Part shown: positions 63,045 to 64,000 of the stretch, one piece after another
Layout: each line of letters begins with the position of its first letter
Numbering within the stretch: position 1 is the stretch's first letter
From: Alicyclobacillus acidocaldarius subsp. acidocaldarius Tc-4-1
Lineage (GTDB): Bacteria > Bacillota > Bacilli > Alicyclobacillales > Alicyclobacillaceae
Direction of reading: 5' to 3'
Assembly (NCBI RefSeq): GCF_000219875.1
Contig: NC_017167.1
Location: 62,001 to 126,000 of the forward strand
DNA length: 64,000 nucleotides
The notes under the pieces: generated by a model
The model's input: the letters and a program-made list of their open reading frames with translations, nothing else
Told to the model about the DNA's origin: nothing
The model's database searches: none
Made by a program: the position numbers and the translations under genes

Positions 63045-63654
63045 GGCGCAGACGAGCGTGATGGAGCTTGCCCAGTTCGCGGCGAGCCGTGGCTGGTTGC
63101 CCGCGACGAGCGGCAATCTCTCGGTGCGGGTGTCGGATCAGCCGCTCACGTTTGCCATCACGCGAAGCGGCGCGGACAAGTCCCGCCTCCGGCCCGAGGA
63201 CGTGCTGCTACTTGACGCGGACATGCGCGCGCAAGGCGATACGCCGTACAAGCCTTCCGCGGAGACCACGGTGCACGTGGCGCTGTACCAGAAGTTCCAG
63301 TGTGGCAGCATTCTCCACGTTCACACGGTCTACAACAACCTGGTGAGCGAGCTGTATGCGGAGCACGGTTTCATCGAAATCCGCGGCCACGAGCTTGTGA
63401 AGGCGCTCGGCCACTGGGAGGAAGGTGCCGCCGTCCGCATCCCGATTGTGCCCAACTGGGCGGACCTTCATCGGCTCGGCTCAGCGGTGGCCGAGGCAGC
63501 GCAGGCCGACGTTCCCGCCGTCTTGGTGCGCGCGCACGGCGTGTACGCGTGGGGGGACACGCCGGACGATGCGCGCCGGCACCTGGAAGCCGTCGAGTTT
63601 TTGTGCGAATACATGTACAAGCTCCATCTCGCCTGGGGGCGCGGCGCCGTATAA
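63028..63654 (+). CDS. mtnB: Methylthioribulose-1-phosphate dehydratase
   Basis: 208 residues from the ATG after GGGGAGC, overlapping mtnX by 17 bases; the longer frame upstream is not used. Class II aldolase/adducin fold: ATSGNLSVRV, ITRSGADKSRLRPEDVLLL, zinc ligands in ILHVHTVYNN (two His) and a third His in RAHGVYAWG, with the family's PSAETTVHVALY. It dehydrates methylthioribulose-1-phosphate, the step before MtnW. mtnA and mtnK are not in the window. Confidence 0.95.
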   Translation: MPTFHEAQTSVMELAQFAASRGWLPATSGNLSVRVSDQPLTFAITRSGADKSRLRPEDVLLLDADMRAQGDTPYKPSAETTVHVALYQKFQCGSILHVHTVYNNLVSELYAEHGFIEIRGHELVKALGHWEEGAAVRIPIVPNWADLHRLGSAVAEAAQADVPAVLVRAHGVYAWGDTPDDARRHLEAVEFLCEYMYKLHLAWGRGAV

Positions 63655-63703
63655 CCGTAAGGCGTTCGGCGCACACTAGCCGCGGAAAGCGGGGTGGAGC
63701 GCC

Positions 63704-63880
63704 GTGGGCCCTGAATTTGCGTCATGGTTTCAAGGTCTTGATTCCGAAAGCATCATGTGGATGATCATCCTTTCGGTCATGCTCATGCTCGTCGGCGGAG
63801 GACTGCTGTATTGGGATCACGTGATGCGCCAACACGACGAACCCGTGCACCCGCTTGATTCTCCTGGAGAGCGGCGCTGA
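63704..63880 (+). CDS. Small single-pass membrane protein
   Basis: 58 residues from a GTG after GGGGTGGAG. One membrane helix (about residues 18-37, WMMIILSVMLMLVGGGLLYW) followed by a short polar tail rich in His and Asp (HVMRQHDEPVHPLD). No family recognised. A terminator directly after the stop supports it being a real transcription end of the mtn operon. Confidence 0.55.
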   Translation: MGPEFASWFQGLDSESIMWMIILSVMLMLVGGGLLYWDHVMRQHDEPVHPLDSPGERR

Positions 63881-63903
63881 GGCCTATGAAGGCCTTCGGC
63901 GCC
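63873..63903 (+). terminator. Terminator at the end of the mtn operon
   Basis: GGCGC and GGCCT pair with AGGCC and GCGCC across a 4-base loop with a small internal bulge, followed by ACTTTTCTG. Confidence 0.65.
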
Positions 63904-63923
63904 ACTTTTCTGTTCACGAAAAA

Positions 63924-63948
63924 CCGCGGCGATTCCATCTCGCCGCGG
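63924..63948 (-). terminator. Minus-strand terminator at the right edge
   Basis: A 9-bp perfect stem CCGCGGCGA / TCGCCGCGG with a 7-base loop, followed by TTTTT on the minus strand. It implies a minus-strand gene ending beyond or near the right edge; no coding end could be fixed in the last 50 bases. Confidence 0.7.
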
Positions 63949-64000
63949 AGAGCGTCGTGGGCAATTCGGGGACACCCGTGCGACCCAGCCGCATTCGGTG

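Overview
The window reads as chromosomal DNA of a GC-rich, spore-forming, thermoacidophilic Bacillota, most likely Alicyclobacillus and probably A. acidocaldarius. The pointers are: a GH51-like secreted protein with the layout of the acid endoglucanase CelB described from that species; a kumamolisin-type sedolisin; a hopanoid-associated glycosyltransferase (HpnB); AGGAGG-type ribosome sites with many GTG and TTG starts; and Bacillus-type control signals (CcpA cre site, LexA box, PhoP repeats, GlpP-type leaders). Small Bacillota families (YkuS, YjcZ, DUF3311, YhgE/Pip, HelD) fit the same picture. No rRNA, prophage, CRISPR array or intact insertion sequence was seen.

Layout. 1-1534: end of a sensor kinase, a small membrane protein and a LysE-type exporter. 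1679-6305: celB divergent from a LacI regulator, with a shared operator region; the antiterminator gene glpP overlaps the regulator. 6324-10456: MerR-controlled drug-type MFS exporter and an orphan peptide-binding lipoprotein. 10680-11024: a MITE-like element with long degenerate inverted repeats and a strongly folding interior. 11107-12722: Pit phosphate transporter with a DUF47 partner. 12762-16270: glpK and glpD, each behind a leader with a terminator-like hairpin, the expected targets of GlpP. 16461-18341: sedolisin. 18416-22059: GntR regulator, SDR dehydrogenase and GH67 alpha-glucuronidase, a xylan side-chain module. 22855-24729: DUF3311 plus sodium/solute symporter with a cre site. 24834-33214: two sensor kinases without response regulators, a frameshifted FUSC gene, hpnB, an XRE-guanylate kinase fusion and a CvpA-transglutaminase fusion. 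33303-36871: SDR, frameshifted tdk, a LexA-boxed DUF4406 gene and an FAD dehydrogenase. 36954-42351: an operon ugpA-ugpE-ugpB-glycerophosphodiesterase-PLD lipoprotein behind a five-fold PhoP box. 42428-46012: M29 aminopeptidase, gamma-glutamyltransferase, pyroglutamyl peptidase. 46193-54597: TetR-YhgE, helD-phosphatase, pgi-glcK. 54645-59437: small genes, tRNA-fMet and tRNA-Asp, MMPL exporter with TetR, a YjcZ sporulation peptide. 59574-63654: methionine salvage (mtnD on one strand; mtnW-mtnX-mtnB on the other).

The main themes are scavenging of plant polymers (celB, GH67), glycerol and phospholipid-derived glycerol phosphate (ugp, glycerophosphodiesterase, glpK, glpD, glpP), and phosphate (pit, PhoP box). 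Three genes (celB, FUSC, tdk) carry small indels, nearly all in short homopolymers. They are either real lesions or consensus errors and should be resolved before function is assigned.
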